64,000 bases of DNA. It comes from Nostoc sp. 'Peltigera membranacea cyanobiont' N6 (GTDB lineage Bacteria > Cyanobacteriota > Cyanobacteriia > Cyanobacteriales > Nostocaceae). Made by a program: the position numbers and the translations under genes. The stretch is taken from positions 806,001 through 870,000 of the forward strand of contig NZ_CP026681.1 of NCBI RefSeq assembly GCF_002949735.1, given 5' to 3'. This document shows, piece by piece, positions 54,294 to 61,242 of the stretch. The notes under the pieces were generated by a model. The model was not told the DNA's origin. It saw only the letters and a list, made by a program, of their open reading frames with translations, and made no database searches. Position 1 is the first letter of the stretch. Each line of letters starts with the position of its first letter.

Positions 54294-55160
54294 TTATGAA
54301 TTCGAGGGAAATCGCCTTTGAAATTCTGTGAAAGTCCTGCTTTCTTTGCTCGAATCGAGAACCGAAAATAGAACGCTTTTAAATTTACCCCAAAATTGAC
54401 CATTCGCTAATAAGAAGTCTGCAAACATCTGAGCAACCATTGATGGATCGTTCCTAAAAACACCGCATCCCCAAGCTCCTAAAATTAAGGTATCGCAACC
54501 TTTAGAAGCAGCCAGAGATAATAATTTTTCACCGCGTTTATACAAGATTTCTCTGATTTTTTCTCCACTTTCAGGCTCTTTTCTCCAAACTTGACCAGCA
54601 TTAGGAGCGGAAGTCGTAATAAAATCGACCAAATAAGCTTCTTCGAGCAGAGTGCCATCATCTTTTCGGAATACTGGACAACCAGGAGAGTAAATGATGC
54701 GATCTGAGTAGAGCAAGGATTTATGAGCGCGATGAAAATCGTAGTATTCGCGACATTTCAACAAGCTTTTGTACAGTGCAGAACTACGTGTTAAGCTTTC
54801 TTCTTGAGCATGAGCGCCTTTGATAAATCCACCACCAGGATTTTTAGCAGAAGCAAAATTGAGAACTCCAATTCTTTCAAATTTCTGCGTAGGCGTAGCC
54901 CGTCGTAGACATCGCGCTGTGCGTTCGGCTCCCATAAGCGTTGTCTCATTTCTCACTGTAAATTCAGTCTTTGCAAATTGAGAATTACCTGAGAGAATAT
55001 TTCGAGCGATCGCTGAAAGAGTTTCCGGCTCGTAGTATTCCGTCCCAGCAATACAGGATACTAATTCTCGGCCAATATTAATTTGCTTACCTTCAGGAGA
55101 GAAGTAGTGACCGGCTTCGAGAATTTTTAGGGTGTCTTGAGCGATCGCAATTCGTTTCAT
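54294..55160 (-). CDS. TIGR02452-family macrodomain, PARG-like
   Basis: 288 residues of the microbial PARG/TIGR02452 group. The ADP-ribose-binding catalytic loop reads NPGGGFIKGAHAQEESL, with GGG at 109-111 and the QEE of poly(ADP-ribose) glycohydrolases at 119-121. Further family blocks are YSPGCPVFRKDDG, VDFITTSAPNAG, and LILGAWGCGVFRNDP. Residues 82-92 (ARCLRRATPTQ) are encoded by a dispersed repeat and lie just before the conserved VLNFASAKNP strand. It sits inside the tRNA array on the same strand, between Gly(TCC) and Thr(TGT), and probably removes ADP-ribose from protein or nucleic acid. Confidence 0.87.
   Translation of the reverse strand: MKRIAIAQDTLKILEAGHYFSPEGKQINIGRELVSCIAGTEYYEPETLSAIARNILSGNSQFAKTEFTVRNETTLMGAERTARCLRRATPTQKFERIGVLNFASAKNPGGGFIKGAHAQEESLTRSSALYKSLLKCREYYDFHRAHKSLLYSDRIIYSPGCPVFRKDDGTLLEEAYLVDFITTSAPNAGQVWRKEPESGEKIREILYKRGEKLLSLAASKGCDTLILGAWGCGVFRNDPSMVAQMFADFLLANGQFWGKFKSVLFSVLDSSKESRTFTEFQRRFPSNS
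54887..54915 (-). repeat. small dispersed repeat inside the PARG-like gene
   Basis: Fourth copy of the 29-bp element, in the reverse orientation (GCGTAGGCGTAGCC...CGTAGACATCGC), which is the coding direction of the host gene. It is read as RCLRRATPT. Confidence 0.87.
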
Positions 55161-55211
55161 ACTTTTTCATAGGATTTCCTAGTTACAAATTGTCTCACTA
55201 ATTTCTAGTCA

Positions 55212-55284
55212 AGCTGGTGACAGGAATTGAACCTGCAACCTACTGATTACAAGTCAGTTGCTCTGCCAATTGAGCTACACCAGC
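55212..55284 (-). tRNA. tRNA-Thr (TGT), array
   Basis: GCTGGTG/CACCAGC acceptor, anticodon arm ACTGA-CTTGTAA-TCAGT, T arm GCAGG-TTCAATT-CCTGT. Confidence 0.92.
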
Positions 55285-55473
55285 ACTAATTTTGGATTTT
55301 GGATTTTGGATTGACCCCATAGCTTCAGATATGAGCTTGAGTAAAGAATTGTAGGTAGATTTAGGATGATCCCTATTTGTTGGACAAATAAAACAAGCTT
55401 GCTCTCACACCTTTTTAGATTTTCAGTTTTGAATCAATAATCCAAAATTTAAAATCTAAAATCTAAAATTTGG

Positions 55474-55547
55474 TGACGGGGGCAGGAGTTGAACCTGCCG
55501 ATATTCAGGTTATGAGCCTGATGAGCCACCGTTGCTCTATCCCCGCA
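55474..55547 (-). tRNA. tRNA-Met (CAT), initiator-like, array
   Basis: TGCGGGG/CCCCGTC acceptor with a mismatch at 1:72, the hallmark of bacterial initiators. Anticodon arm TCAGG-CTCATAA-CCTGA has only two of the three G-C pairs usual in initiators. T arm GCAGG-TTCAACT-CCTGC. Confidence 0.82.
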
Positions 55548-55557
55548 TATTCACCAA

Positions 55558-55630
55558 TACCCCTGACTGGATTTGAACCAGCAACCTCTTCGTTCTAGGC
55601 GAAGCGCCTCTTCCGTTGGGCTACAAGGGC
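55558..55630 (-). tRNA. tRNA-Leu (TAG), class-I shape, C33, array
   Basis: GCCCTTG/CAGGGGT acceptor with A73, anticodon arm CTTCG-CCTAGAA-CGAAG. Position 33 is C instead of U. The variable loop is only AGGTT, not the long arm of normal Leu tRNAs. Confidence 0.78.
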
Positions 55631-55635
55631 AAACT

Positions 55636-55711
<76 letters not shown>

Positions 55712-55715
55712 TTAG

Positions 55716-55789
55716 TGCCCCTGACAGGATTTGAACCTGCAAAATCTGGACTCTGATTCCAGCACGTATGCCAGTTCCGTCACAGGGGC
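55716..55789 (-). tRNA. tRNA-Leu (CAG), class-I shape, array
   Basis: GCCCCTG/CAGGGGC acceptor with A73, anticodon arm CTGGA-ATCAGAG-TCCAG, variable loop ATTTT, T arm GCAGG-TTCAAAT-CCTGT. Confidence 0.85.
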
Positions 55790-55792
55790 ATA

Positions 55793-55865
55793 TCGGGATG
55801 GCAGGATTTGAACCTGCGACTCCATGCTCCCAAAGCATGGCTTCTGGCCACTGAATTACATCCCG
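55793..55865 (-). tRNA. tRNA-Pro (TGG), array
   Basis: CGGGATG/CATCCCG acceptor, anticodon arm CATGC-TTTGGGA-GCATG, T arm GCAGG-TTCAAAT-CCTGC. Three bases from the next unit. Confidence 0.93.
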
Positions 55866-55869
55866 TTAG

Positions 55870-55944
55870 TACTCCTGGTGGGAGTCGAACCCACAACCAA
55901 ACAGATTTTAAGTCTGTCACCTCTTCCAATTGGGCTACAGGAGC
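55870..55944 (-). tRNA. tRNA-Leu (TAA), class-I shape, array
   Basis: GCTCCTG/CAGGAGT acceptor with A73, anticodon arm ACAGA-CTTAAAA-TCTGT, short variable loop TTGGTT, T arm GTGGG-TTCGACT-CCCAC. No intron is present, unlike the usual cyanobacterial Leu(UAA) gene. Confidence 0.87.
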
Positions 55945-55953
55945 AAATTTTGG

Positions 55954-56027
55954 TACTCTTGGTGGGAATCGAACCCACAACATACCGTTTTTGAGACGGC
56001 AGCCTCTTCCAGTTGGGCTACAAGAGC
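55954..56027 (-). tRNA. tRNA-Leu (CAA), class-I shape, array
   Basis: GCTCTTG/CAAGAGT acceptor with A73, anticodon arm GCCGT-CTCAAAA-ACGGT, short variable loop ATGTT, T arm GTGGG-TTCGATT-CCCAC. Confidence 0.87.
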
Positions 56028-56036
56028 AGAGTTTGG

Positions 56037-56109
56037 CAGCCCCACCAGGGGTCGAACCTGGAATCTTCGCCTTCAAAGGGCGCTATGTTGCCAATTACAC
56101 CACAGGGCT
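56037..56109 (-). tRNA. tRNA-Gln (TTG), array
   Basis: AGCCCTG/TGGGGCT acceptor with G73, anticodon arm GCGCC-CTTTGAA-GGCGA (one mismatch), T arm CCAGG-TTCGACC-CCTGG. Confidence 0.9.
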
Positions 56110-56112
56110 TTA

Positions 56113-56185
56113 TTGCCAGGGCAGGGTTTGAACCTGCAACCTCATCGTTCAGAGCGATGCGACTTACCAATTCGTCCACCCGGCA
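56113..56185 (-). tRNA. tRNA-Gln (CTG), array
   Basis: TGCCGGG/CCTGGCA acceptor, anticodon arm CATCG-CTCTGAA-CGATG, T arm GCAGG-TTCAAAC-CCTGC. Confidence 0.9.
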
Positions 56186-56186
56186 T

Positions 56187-56335
56187 TAAACAATTCGTAA
56201 TTCGTAATTCGTAGTTCGTAATTATGTTTTTTGAGAGTGATTTTAACTCCGATTAACATACAAGCCATTTATAAAAAGGTGGGTATAAACCCTTATTTAA
56301 TTACGAATTACGAATTAGTAATTACGAATTATAAT
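56187..56335. repeat. facing STRR heptamer runs within the tRNA array
   Basis: About four GTAATTC units at 56190-56223 face about four GAATTAC units at 56300-56333, giving a possible long stem with an 80-base loop. The run interrupts the otherwise tight array between Gln(CTG) and Asn(GTT). Confidence 0.75.
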
Positions 56336-56338
56336 TGG

Positions 56339-56410
56339 CTGCCTCAGTAGGACTCGAACCTACAACCGCGCGGTTAACAGCCGCTTGCTCTACCATTGAG
56401 CTATGAGGCA
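56339..56410 (-). tRNA. tRNA-Asn (GTT), array
   Basis: TGCCTCA/TGAGGCA acceptor with G73, anticodon arm AGCGG-CTGTTAA-CCGCG, T arm GTAGG-TTCGAGT-CCTAC. Confidence 0.92.
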
Positions 56411-56416
56411 ACGAAG

Positions 56417-56490
56417 CCCCCCAGGTCGGAATCGAACCGACGACCTCCTGTTCTTCAGACAGGCGCTACTACCAACTGAGCTACCGGGGG
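56417..56490 (-). tRNA. tRNA-Phe (GAA), array
   Basis: CCCCCGG/CTGGGGG acceptor, anticodon arm CCTGT-CTGAAGA-ACAGG, T arm GTCGG-TTCGATT-CCGAC. The discriminator reads G rather than the usual A. Confidence 0.9.
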
Positions 56491-56506
56491 ATAGAAGAAG
56501 AACGAG

Positions 56507-56581
56507 CGAGAGTGGAGGGATTTGAACCCTCAAATCTTCAGTTTCGTAGACTGAGATGTTATCCAGTTACACCACACTCTC
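56507..56581 (-). tRNA. tRNA-Arg (ACG), array
   Basis: GAGAGTG/CACTCTC acceptor, anticodon arm TCAGT-CTACGAA-ACTGA, T stem GAGGG/CCCTC. Probably A34-to-inosine edited if functional. Confidence 0.9.
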
Positions 56582-56585
56582 AGAA

Positions 56586-56675
56586 CGGAGAGGACAGGAT
56601 TTGAACCTGCGACGGGTTATACTAACCCGTTTCCTCTTAGCAGGAGGACGCTTTTAGCCACTCAGCCACCTCTCC
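56586..56675 (-). tRNA. tRNA-Ser (GCT), array
   Basis: GGAGAGG/CCTCTCC acceptor with G73, anticodon arm TCCTC-CTGCTAA-GAGGA, long variable arm (ACGGGTTAGTATAACCCGT). Second Ser(GCT) of the window. Confidence 0.93.
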
Positions 56676-56679
56676 ATAG

Positions 56680-56762
56680 TGGGTCGAGCAGGATTTGAAC
56701 CTGCGTGCAAAAAAGAACAGTTTTACAGACTGTCGCCTTCAGCCAGACTCGGCCACCGACCC
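56680..56762 (-). tRNA. tRNA-Tyr (GTA), array
   Basis: GGGTCGG/TCGACCC acceptor with A73, anticodon arm ACAGT-CTGTAAA-ACTGT, extended variable arm (TCTTTTTTGCAC) that is only weakly paired. Confidence 0.92.
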
Positions 56763-56770
56763 ATAAATCA

Positions 56771-56842
56771 TTCCCTCGACGAGAATTGAACTCGCATCTG
56801 TGCTTTGAAAGAACACTGACTTAACCATTCGTCCACGAGGGC
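56771..56842 (-). tRNA. tRNA-Glu (TTC), array
   Basis: GCCCTCG/CGAGGGA acceptor with a 1:72 mismatch, anticodon arm GTGTT-CTTTCAA-AGCAC, T loop TTCAATT. Confidence 0.87.
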
Positions 56843-56899
56843 ATAATTTGCAGAATTTTAAATTTTTTAATCTAAAATTTAAAATCCAAAATTGTCTGA

Positions 56900-56971
56900 C
56901 ACAGGGACTAGGATTTGAACCTAGAACATCGGATTTGGAGTCACGAGGTGTTGCCGTTACACCATCCCTGC
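56900..56971 (-). tRNA. tRNA-Trp (CCA), array
   Basis: GCAGGGA/TCCCTGT acceptor with G73, anticodon loop CTCCAAA. The anticodon stem has a bulged or mismatched base (TCGTGA against TCCGA), so the fold is imperfect. Confidence 0.82.
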
Positions 56972-56977
56972 ATTTGG

Positions 56978-57050
56978 TGGCAGTGGCGGGATTTGCACCC
57001 GCATATACCAGGGTATGAACCTGGGGCTTTGCTGGTTAAGCTACACTGCG
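56978..57050 (-). tRNA. tRNA with anticodon CAT (Met or Ile2), array
   Basis: CGCAGTG/CACTGCC acceptor with a C-C mismatch at 1:72, anticodon arm CCAGG-TTCATAC-CCTGG, T loop TGCAAAT instead of TTCAAAT. A HIP1 octamer overlaps its 5' end. Could be elongator Met or, if lysidinylated, Ile(AUA). Confidence 0.78.
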
Positions 57051-57060
57051 ATCGCACCAG

Positions 57061-57134
57061 AGGTCAGGGCGGGATTTGAACCCGCGCTAATTAGTTTTGC
57101 AGACTAACGCCTTCAACCACTTGGCTACCTGACC
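57061..57134 (-). tRNA. tRNA-Cys (GCA), array
   Basis: GGTCAGG/CCTGACC acceptor with the U73 typical of Cys, anticodon arm TTAGT-CTGCAAA-ACTAA, T arm GCGGG-TTCAAAT-CCCGC. Confidence 0.93.
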
Positions 57135-57140
57135 ATTTGG

Positions 57141-57215
57141 GAGTCCTGACGAGATTCGCACTCGCAATCTTCAGTTTGAGAAACTGACGGCTTAAACTTA
57201 TTCGCCTACAGGACT
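57141..57215 (-). tRNA. tRNA-Glu (CTC), eroded loops, array
   Basis: AGTCCTG/CAGGACT acceptor, anticodon arm TCAGT-TTCTCAA-ACTGA. The D loop (AATAAGTTTAA) lacks GG and the T loop is TGCGAAT, so elbow contacts are compromised. Confidence 0.75.
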
Positions 57216-57219
57216 ACAA

Positions 57220-57293
57220 CCAGGGTGACGGGACTTGAACCCGCAACATTTCCGCAGACAACGGAACGCTCTAGCCAATTGAGCTACACCCCG
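57220..57293 (-). tRNA. tRNA-Asp (GTC), first unit of the array
   Basis: CGGGGTG/CACCCTG acceptor with G73, anticodon arm TTCCG-TTGTCTG-CGGAA, T arm GCGGG-TTCAAGT-CCCGT. This is the promoter-proximal tRNA. Confidence 0.92.
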
Positions 57294-57805
57294 ATTTTTG
57301 GGAATCTGTGCCTAAAATTTTAGGTTTTTAGGCACATGTTTTTGTTGGTGAACTTGCCCATTTCTTATTCAGTTTTCAAGGTTCAGAAAGTTTACTTTTT
57401 ACTGTCAGAAACTGTTAGGAAAACAACCGAAATTCTAGGTAGCAAGCCTGTTGTGTATTACGGATGTATTCTTTAAGTTTGCAGTCAGCAAAATTAAAAC
57501 TTTTTTGGTTGATTGCCTCTACTTCAGATGGTTTACAAGTAGAAGCGGCTTTTTTGACTGAAGACTCTGGTTGATGCCAGCGCCTCTGTTTGAGTTGTAT
57601 GTAGAACATTACTTTGACCCTTGCGAAGCTTTGTCTTTCGCCTCACTACAAACATACTACAAAATACTACAAGAGGTGTCAAGGGGTTTGAGAAAGTTTT
57701 TTTGAAATTGTCTAAAAAAGCTTCTGCACTTAGATTTAAACTTGCTCACACCTCTTAAAAGTCAAACTACAGCTTATGATTGGGTGAGTTTTTTAAAAGC
57801 CTGAC
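57294..57805. other. leader/promoter region of the tRNA array
   Basis: About 510 bases upstream of the first tRNA. A perfect 11-bp inverted repeat (TGTGCCTAAAA at 57307-57317, TTTTAGGCACA at 57326-57336) lies 14 bases before the tRNA-Asp 5' end. A 64-codon minus-strand frame (57415-57609, starting MFYIQLKQRRW) is unrecognised and has no clear ribosome site; it may be a leader peptide or chance. Near 57645-57675 are short TACTACAAA direct repeats. Confidence 0.45.
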
Positions 57806-58651
57806 GTGACAGACAACTACCTCAAGCGACAAAAGATAATTAGTTTTGTCGCGATCGCCTCTACGATTACAGCTTGTAGTATTGCTCCAAGCACTTCCCC
57901 AAAATTGGGGCTAAACCAGCCAATCAGCAAAAGCCATGCTGCACAAGTTCAAAATCCAGCAAAGGGACAAGTTAATGAACTACCGCCATCAGCCAAAGTA
58001 GAAAACCTTACATTTACAGTTCCAACTAAATTTCAAGGAAAAACAGTTTATAAGGTTCCACTCAGCAGCAACGAAAAGGTTATTGCTCTGAGCATTGATG
58101 ATGGGCCTTGGCCAAAAACAACCCTGGAAATGCTGGATATTCTCAAGCAAAATGATGTTAAAGTGACATTCTTTTGGGTAGGACAAGCCTTACAAGCAAA
58201 TCCCGACCTAGCTAAACAAGTGGTTGCCGAGGGACACGCCATTGGCAACCATACTTGGCATCATTGGTATCGGCGGATGGATGAAGCCACAGCTAAAAGT
58301 GAAATCGATCGCACATCTGACCTGATATACAAAACTACAGGGGTGAAAACTGCTCTGTTTCGTCCTCCTGGAGGCTTTTTAAATAACGGATTAGCCGCTT
58401 ATGCTAAAAGCCAGAAAGATGCTGTCATTATGTGGTCGCTAACTTCAGCTGATACCGATCCTCACGCCAAACCGCAAGCATTTGTAAATAATGTCTTGAA
58501 AGGCGCGAAACCAGGTTCTATTGTTTTGATGCATGACGGTGGTGGCGATCGCCACAGAACTGTTGAAGCTTTGCCACAAATCATCAGTGGACTCAAAAAG
58601 CAAGGCTACCGATTTGTGACAATTCCCGAATTGCTCAAAATGGCACAGTGA
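57806..58651 (+). CDS. polysaccharide deacetylase lipoprotein (CE4)
   Basis: 281 residues, GTG start. A lipoprotein signal (FVAIASTITAC, Cys near 24) is followed by a Pro/Lys linker and a NodB-homology CE4 domain: catalytic and metal Asp pair in SIDDGPWP, metal His pair in GNHTWHHW, RPPGG, and the C-terminal IVLMHDGGGDR His. A membrane-anchored enzyme acting on peptidoglycan or an exopolysaccharide by metal-dependent de-N-acetylation. It is divergent from the tRNA array. Confidence 0.9.
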   Translation: MTDNYLKRQKIISFVAIASTITACSIAPSTSPKLGLNQPISKSHAAQVQNPAKGQVNELPPSAKVENLTFTVPTKFQGKTVYKVPLSSNEKVIALSIDDGPWPKTTLEMLDILKQNDVKVTFFWVGQALQANPDLAKQVVAEGHAIGNHTWHHWYRRMDEATAKSEIDRTSDLIYKTTGVKTALFRPPGGFLNNGLAAYAKSQKDAVIMWSLTSADTDPHAKPQAFVNNVLKGAKPGSIVLMHDGGGDRHRTVEALPQIISGLKKQGYRFVTIPELLKMAQ

Positions 58652-58705
58652 GAAATTATCCTCACGGAATTTTGGATTTTGGATTGTTCCAAAATCCAAA
58701 TTCGT

Positions 58706-59095
58706 TTATTCGGTCATCACAGAAGCACAAGCTTGAGCTTCTTGCCAAAGTTTGTGCAAAAAGAACTCGGCGCGATCGCTCATCGTGGTGAAAAACACAC
58801 CTACAACATCCTTAGAACTATCTGATAGCCAAGAACCTTGCAGAGTGACTTCCAGATATTGGGTATCGCAGGCACAGAGGGCAATGATTTCTCTGTCACC
58901 TCTTTTTACCTCAACCTCAAGCACTTCTACTCCTGGCAAATCAACAGGAAGCAAGAAGGAAGCGGTACTGGGTTCAATGCACAAACTTTGCCCAACTCGC
59001 AGGGCCAAAATCACTCGCTGCGCTACCCATTCTTCTAGCGACAGAGTGACACGTTCCAAATCAAAACTGCTTTCAGTGTAAGTTAATTTCAGCAT
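58706..59095 (-). CDS. conserved hypothetical protein
   Basis: 129 residues, soluble, starting MLKLTYTESSFDLERVTLSL. It has a helix (EEWVAQRVILALRVGQSL), a beta-rich middle (LPGVEVLEVEVKRGDREIIA) and an FFLHKLWQEAQACASVM tail. It looks like a conserved cyanobacterial protein, but I cannot name a domain. It lies 16 bases downstream of the HNH gene and is probably cotranscribed with it. Confidence 0.65.
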   Translation of the reverse strand: MLKLTYTESSFDLERVTLSLEEWVAQRVILALRVGQSLCIEPSTASFLLPVDLPGVEVLEVEVKRGDREIIALCACDTQYLEVTLQGSWLSDSSKDVVGVFFTTMSDRAEFFLHKLWQEAQACASVMTE

Positions 59096-59111
59096 TCCTT
59101 ATGCTCTCCTG

Positions 59112-59651
59112 CTATTCCAGGCTTCCTTGCATATCTATCCAAAACTGTTCGGCAAAAGAAATCGCGGGGTGAATTGGCGCTTTTGGTTTGGTACGTAATT
59201 GCATACCAGATTCAAACAGGGTGCGATCGCCTTTACGGGAGTTACATCTCTCACAAGCTGTGACTACGTTATCCCAAGTGTGAGAACCGCCTTTAGAGCG
59301 CGGCATCACGTGATCTAGCGTTAGATGTTTGCCAGTACCGCAATATTGGCAACTGTAACGATCTCGCCGCAACACTTCCTTTCGATTCACTGGTGGAACT
59401 TTCCACATCCGCTCATTAGAAGCGATCGTTAAGCGAATGTGTTTTGGTACATCAACTACCAAGTTGGGTGAGTGAACTCGCCATCCGCCTTCTGTGGTCA
59501 AACCTAACGGTTGAGCTTTATTGGTTACTAACAGCACAATCGCCCGTTTAATATTGATCTGACACAGTGGCAAGTAATTTTGAGAAAACACCACCACAGA
59601 TTGCTCTAACACTTGCATTGCGTTCGCGCCGCGCATTGGAGATATCGTCAC
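59112..59651 (-). CDS. HNH endonuclease-family protein
   Basis: About 180 residues. The C-terminal HNH domain has two zinc CxxC pairs (CQYCGTGKHL and CERCNSRKG) around LDHVMPRSKGGSHTWDNVVT, with the catalytic His in LDHV. The N-terminal 80 residues (VLEQSVVVFSQNYLPLCQIN, IKRAIVLLVTNKAQPL) are the helper region seen in the cyanobacterial/plastid HNH family. I choose the GTG at 59651 because AAGGAG stands seven bases before it; the frame extends to 59735 only by reading through a terminator hairpin. The cellular role is unknown. Confidence 0.85.
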   Translation of the reverse strand: MTISPMRGANAMQVLEQSVVVFSQNYLPLCQINIKRAIVLLVTNKAQPLGLTTEGGWRVHSPNLVVDVPKHIRLTIASNERMWKVPPVNRKEVLRRDRYSCQYCGTGKHLTLDHVMPRSKGGSHTWDNVVTACERCNSRKGDRTLFESGMQLRTKPKAPIHPAISFAEQFWIDMQGSLE

Positions 59652-59664
59652 AGCTTCACTCCTT

Positions 59665-59705
59665 ATAAAAAAACCCCCGCTTCCTGTTTGGGTGAAGCGG
59701 GGGTT
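59665..59705 (-). terminator. intrinsic terminator in the HNH gene leader
   Basis: Perfect 12-bp stem (AACCCCCGCTTC / GAAGCGGGGGTT) with a 10-base loop. On the minus strand it is followed by seven or more U, and its U-tract ends immediately before the AAGGAG ribosome site of the HNH gene. It either ends an upstream transcript or acts as an attenuator. Confidence 0.75.
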
Positions 59706-60054
59706 AGAATTGACCGGAAAATTTTCTGGTCTCATATCGGTACAGTATTCCTTTGCCTGTACCCCCCGCTTTCTTCATCTAGTTGTGGTTTTGCAATCAA
59801 CCCACTTATGCTGAGATGTCTGAAATCATAATTACCCTCTGTGATTTGCCCATAATTTTGGCCGCCATCGCCCATAAATAAATACTCCACTCCCATAGCA
59901 GCTGATTCCCAACTGGCTCGGCAATTGGTAGGGCACAAAATTGAAGTAGAGATGGGGCAAATGGATTTCACAGAAAATTTCACCTATTGAACATTCCTTT
60001 AAACATACTACACTTGTATTACTATCCTGTCTATAGTTTCAAGGAGAAATAGTG

Positions 60055-60390
60055 ATGCATACGATCGCCCGCACCCCAACCACCGATATGGAAGTTACCA
60101 GCATCCGCTTAGAGCGCGAACTCAAAGATAAGCTCAAAGAAATAGCTGGGAATCAGGGATATCAAGCTCTGATTCGAGATATCCTGTGGAATTATGTCCA
60201 GCAAAAATCAGGTGAATGGAAGCCTCGATTTTCGCGAGCGGACATTCGAGCCAGCATAGCTGCCACCGCGCAGCAAGAAGAACGCTGTGTACTCACAGGT
60301 CAACTAATTCAACCCCAAGAACCGATGTTGTTAGGACTAACGAGGAATGGCGATATGGTTCCTCTGAGTGTCGAGAGTTTGGCTGGATAG
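60055..60390 (+). CDS. ribbon-helix-helix-like DNA-binding protein
   Basis: 111 residues. Residues 13-50 read EVTSIRLERELKDKLKEIAG and then YQALIRDILWNYVQ, a ribbon-helix-helix pattern of the CopG/Arc type. The rest contains KPRFSRADIRASIAATAQQE and a C-terminal CVLTGQLIQPQEPMLLG block with no named domain. AAGGAG at 60041 supports ATG 60055 (or GTG 60052). It is probably a small transcription factor, and no toxin partner gene is adjacent. Confidence 0.75.
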   Translation: MHTIARTPTTDMEVTSIRLERELKDKLKEIAGNQGYQALIRDILWNYVQQKSGEWKPRFSRADIRASIAATAQQEERCVLTGQLIQPQEPMLLGLTRNGDMVPLSVESLAG

Positions 60391-60428
60391 TCTTAATATT
60401 CAGGCAATGCAGCCTAGTTATTTTATTT

Positions 60429-60602
60429 AGGACTTACGCACAAGAGTTGCCCCAACCCCCTTAAAAAGTTGGCTCTTTCAGATTCCCGCTTTTTAAGGGA
60501 AGTCAATTGCTCCACTTGAATATCTCTGAGTGGAGCAATTGTCGTTTGTTAGGGGAAGTGGGCTACGCAAACGAGATTTCAAGTTTTCAGTGCGTAAGTC
60601 TT
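60429..60602. mobile_element. MITE-like palindromic element
   Basis: Terminal inverted repeats AGGACTTACGCA at the left and TGCGTAAGTCTT at the right, 174 bp apart. Inside are two nested perfect stems: CCCTTAAAAAG/CTTTTTAAGGG and CAATTGCTCCACT/AGTGGAGCAATTG (60504-60541). GACTTACGCA ends are frequent in cyanobacterial IS-derived repeats. No coding capacity. Confidence 0.7.
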
Positions 60603-61242
60603 ATTACTGAATAATTGGGCTGCATTCAGAATTAAGCTTTATTTTCTCCAATCAGTAGAACTTTTTGTTAAGATTTGTAGCTTATAAAAGGAAATTTGGT
60701 TTTACTACGAATTTTAGATTTTTTAGTTCATGCCCCAAACTTCATCCTGTAAGGAAGGCAGTATTCTCTTTCAATCCAAAATCAAAAATTGGTTTGATGC
60801 TCCGGCTTAGTTATATTTGATTGAGAGCAACACAGATCAAAGGATGGCTGGCTAAAAGATTAAAACAAAAACAAAATTTTACAAAGTCCTTAAAATATAT
60901 TCAGTGTTATTACGGTAATAGCTGGGGAATTACCCTGAGATTCCAGAGAAATTACGGTTTATGTATACTTACAGACAGGATATTCTGAGTCGAAGTTAGT
61001 TAATTATCTAAATTTAAAGAAGATAAAGCAGCCAAAAATAATCAGGCTAAGTCATTTTAGAGTATCCTAAGTATCTCATTACCCATGTAGCAATTTGCTT
61101 TATATAGCAGCAACTTGGCCATCTGCCAAAGAAAAGGGCTATAACAGGTGAGAGAAAGTATTCATATAAAATTTGTCAATTATCAAGGTGTAGCAACACA
61201 ACTAACGGTGAAGAATATGCCAAGGGGTTGGGTGCAAAAACA
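60603..61242. other. AT-rich upstream region of the sensor kinase gene
   Basis: About 640 bases with no credible ORF, tRNA or repeat. It probably carries the promoter and long leader of the GAF kinase gene. Confidence 0.5.

Noticed and set aside
57415..57609. 64-aa minus-strand ORF upstream of the tRNA array
   Set aside because: No ribosome site and no recognisable family; kept only as a note in the leader region.
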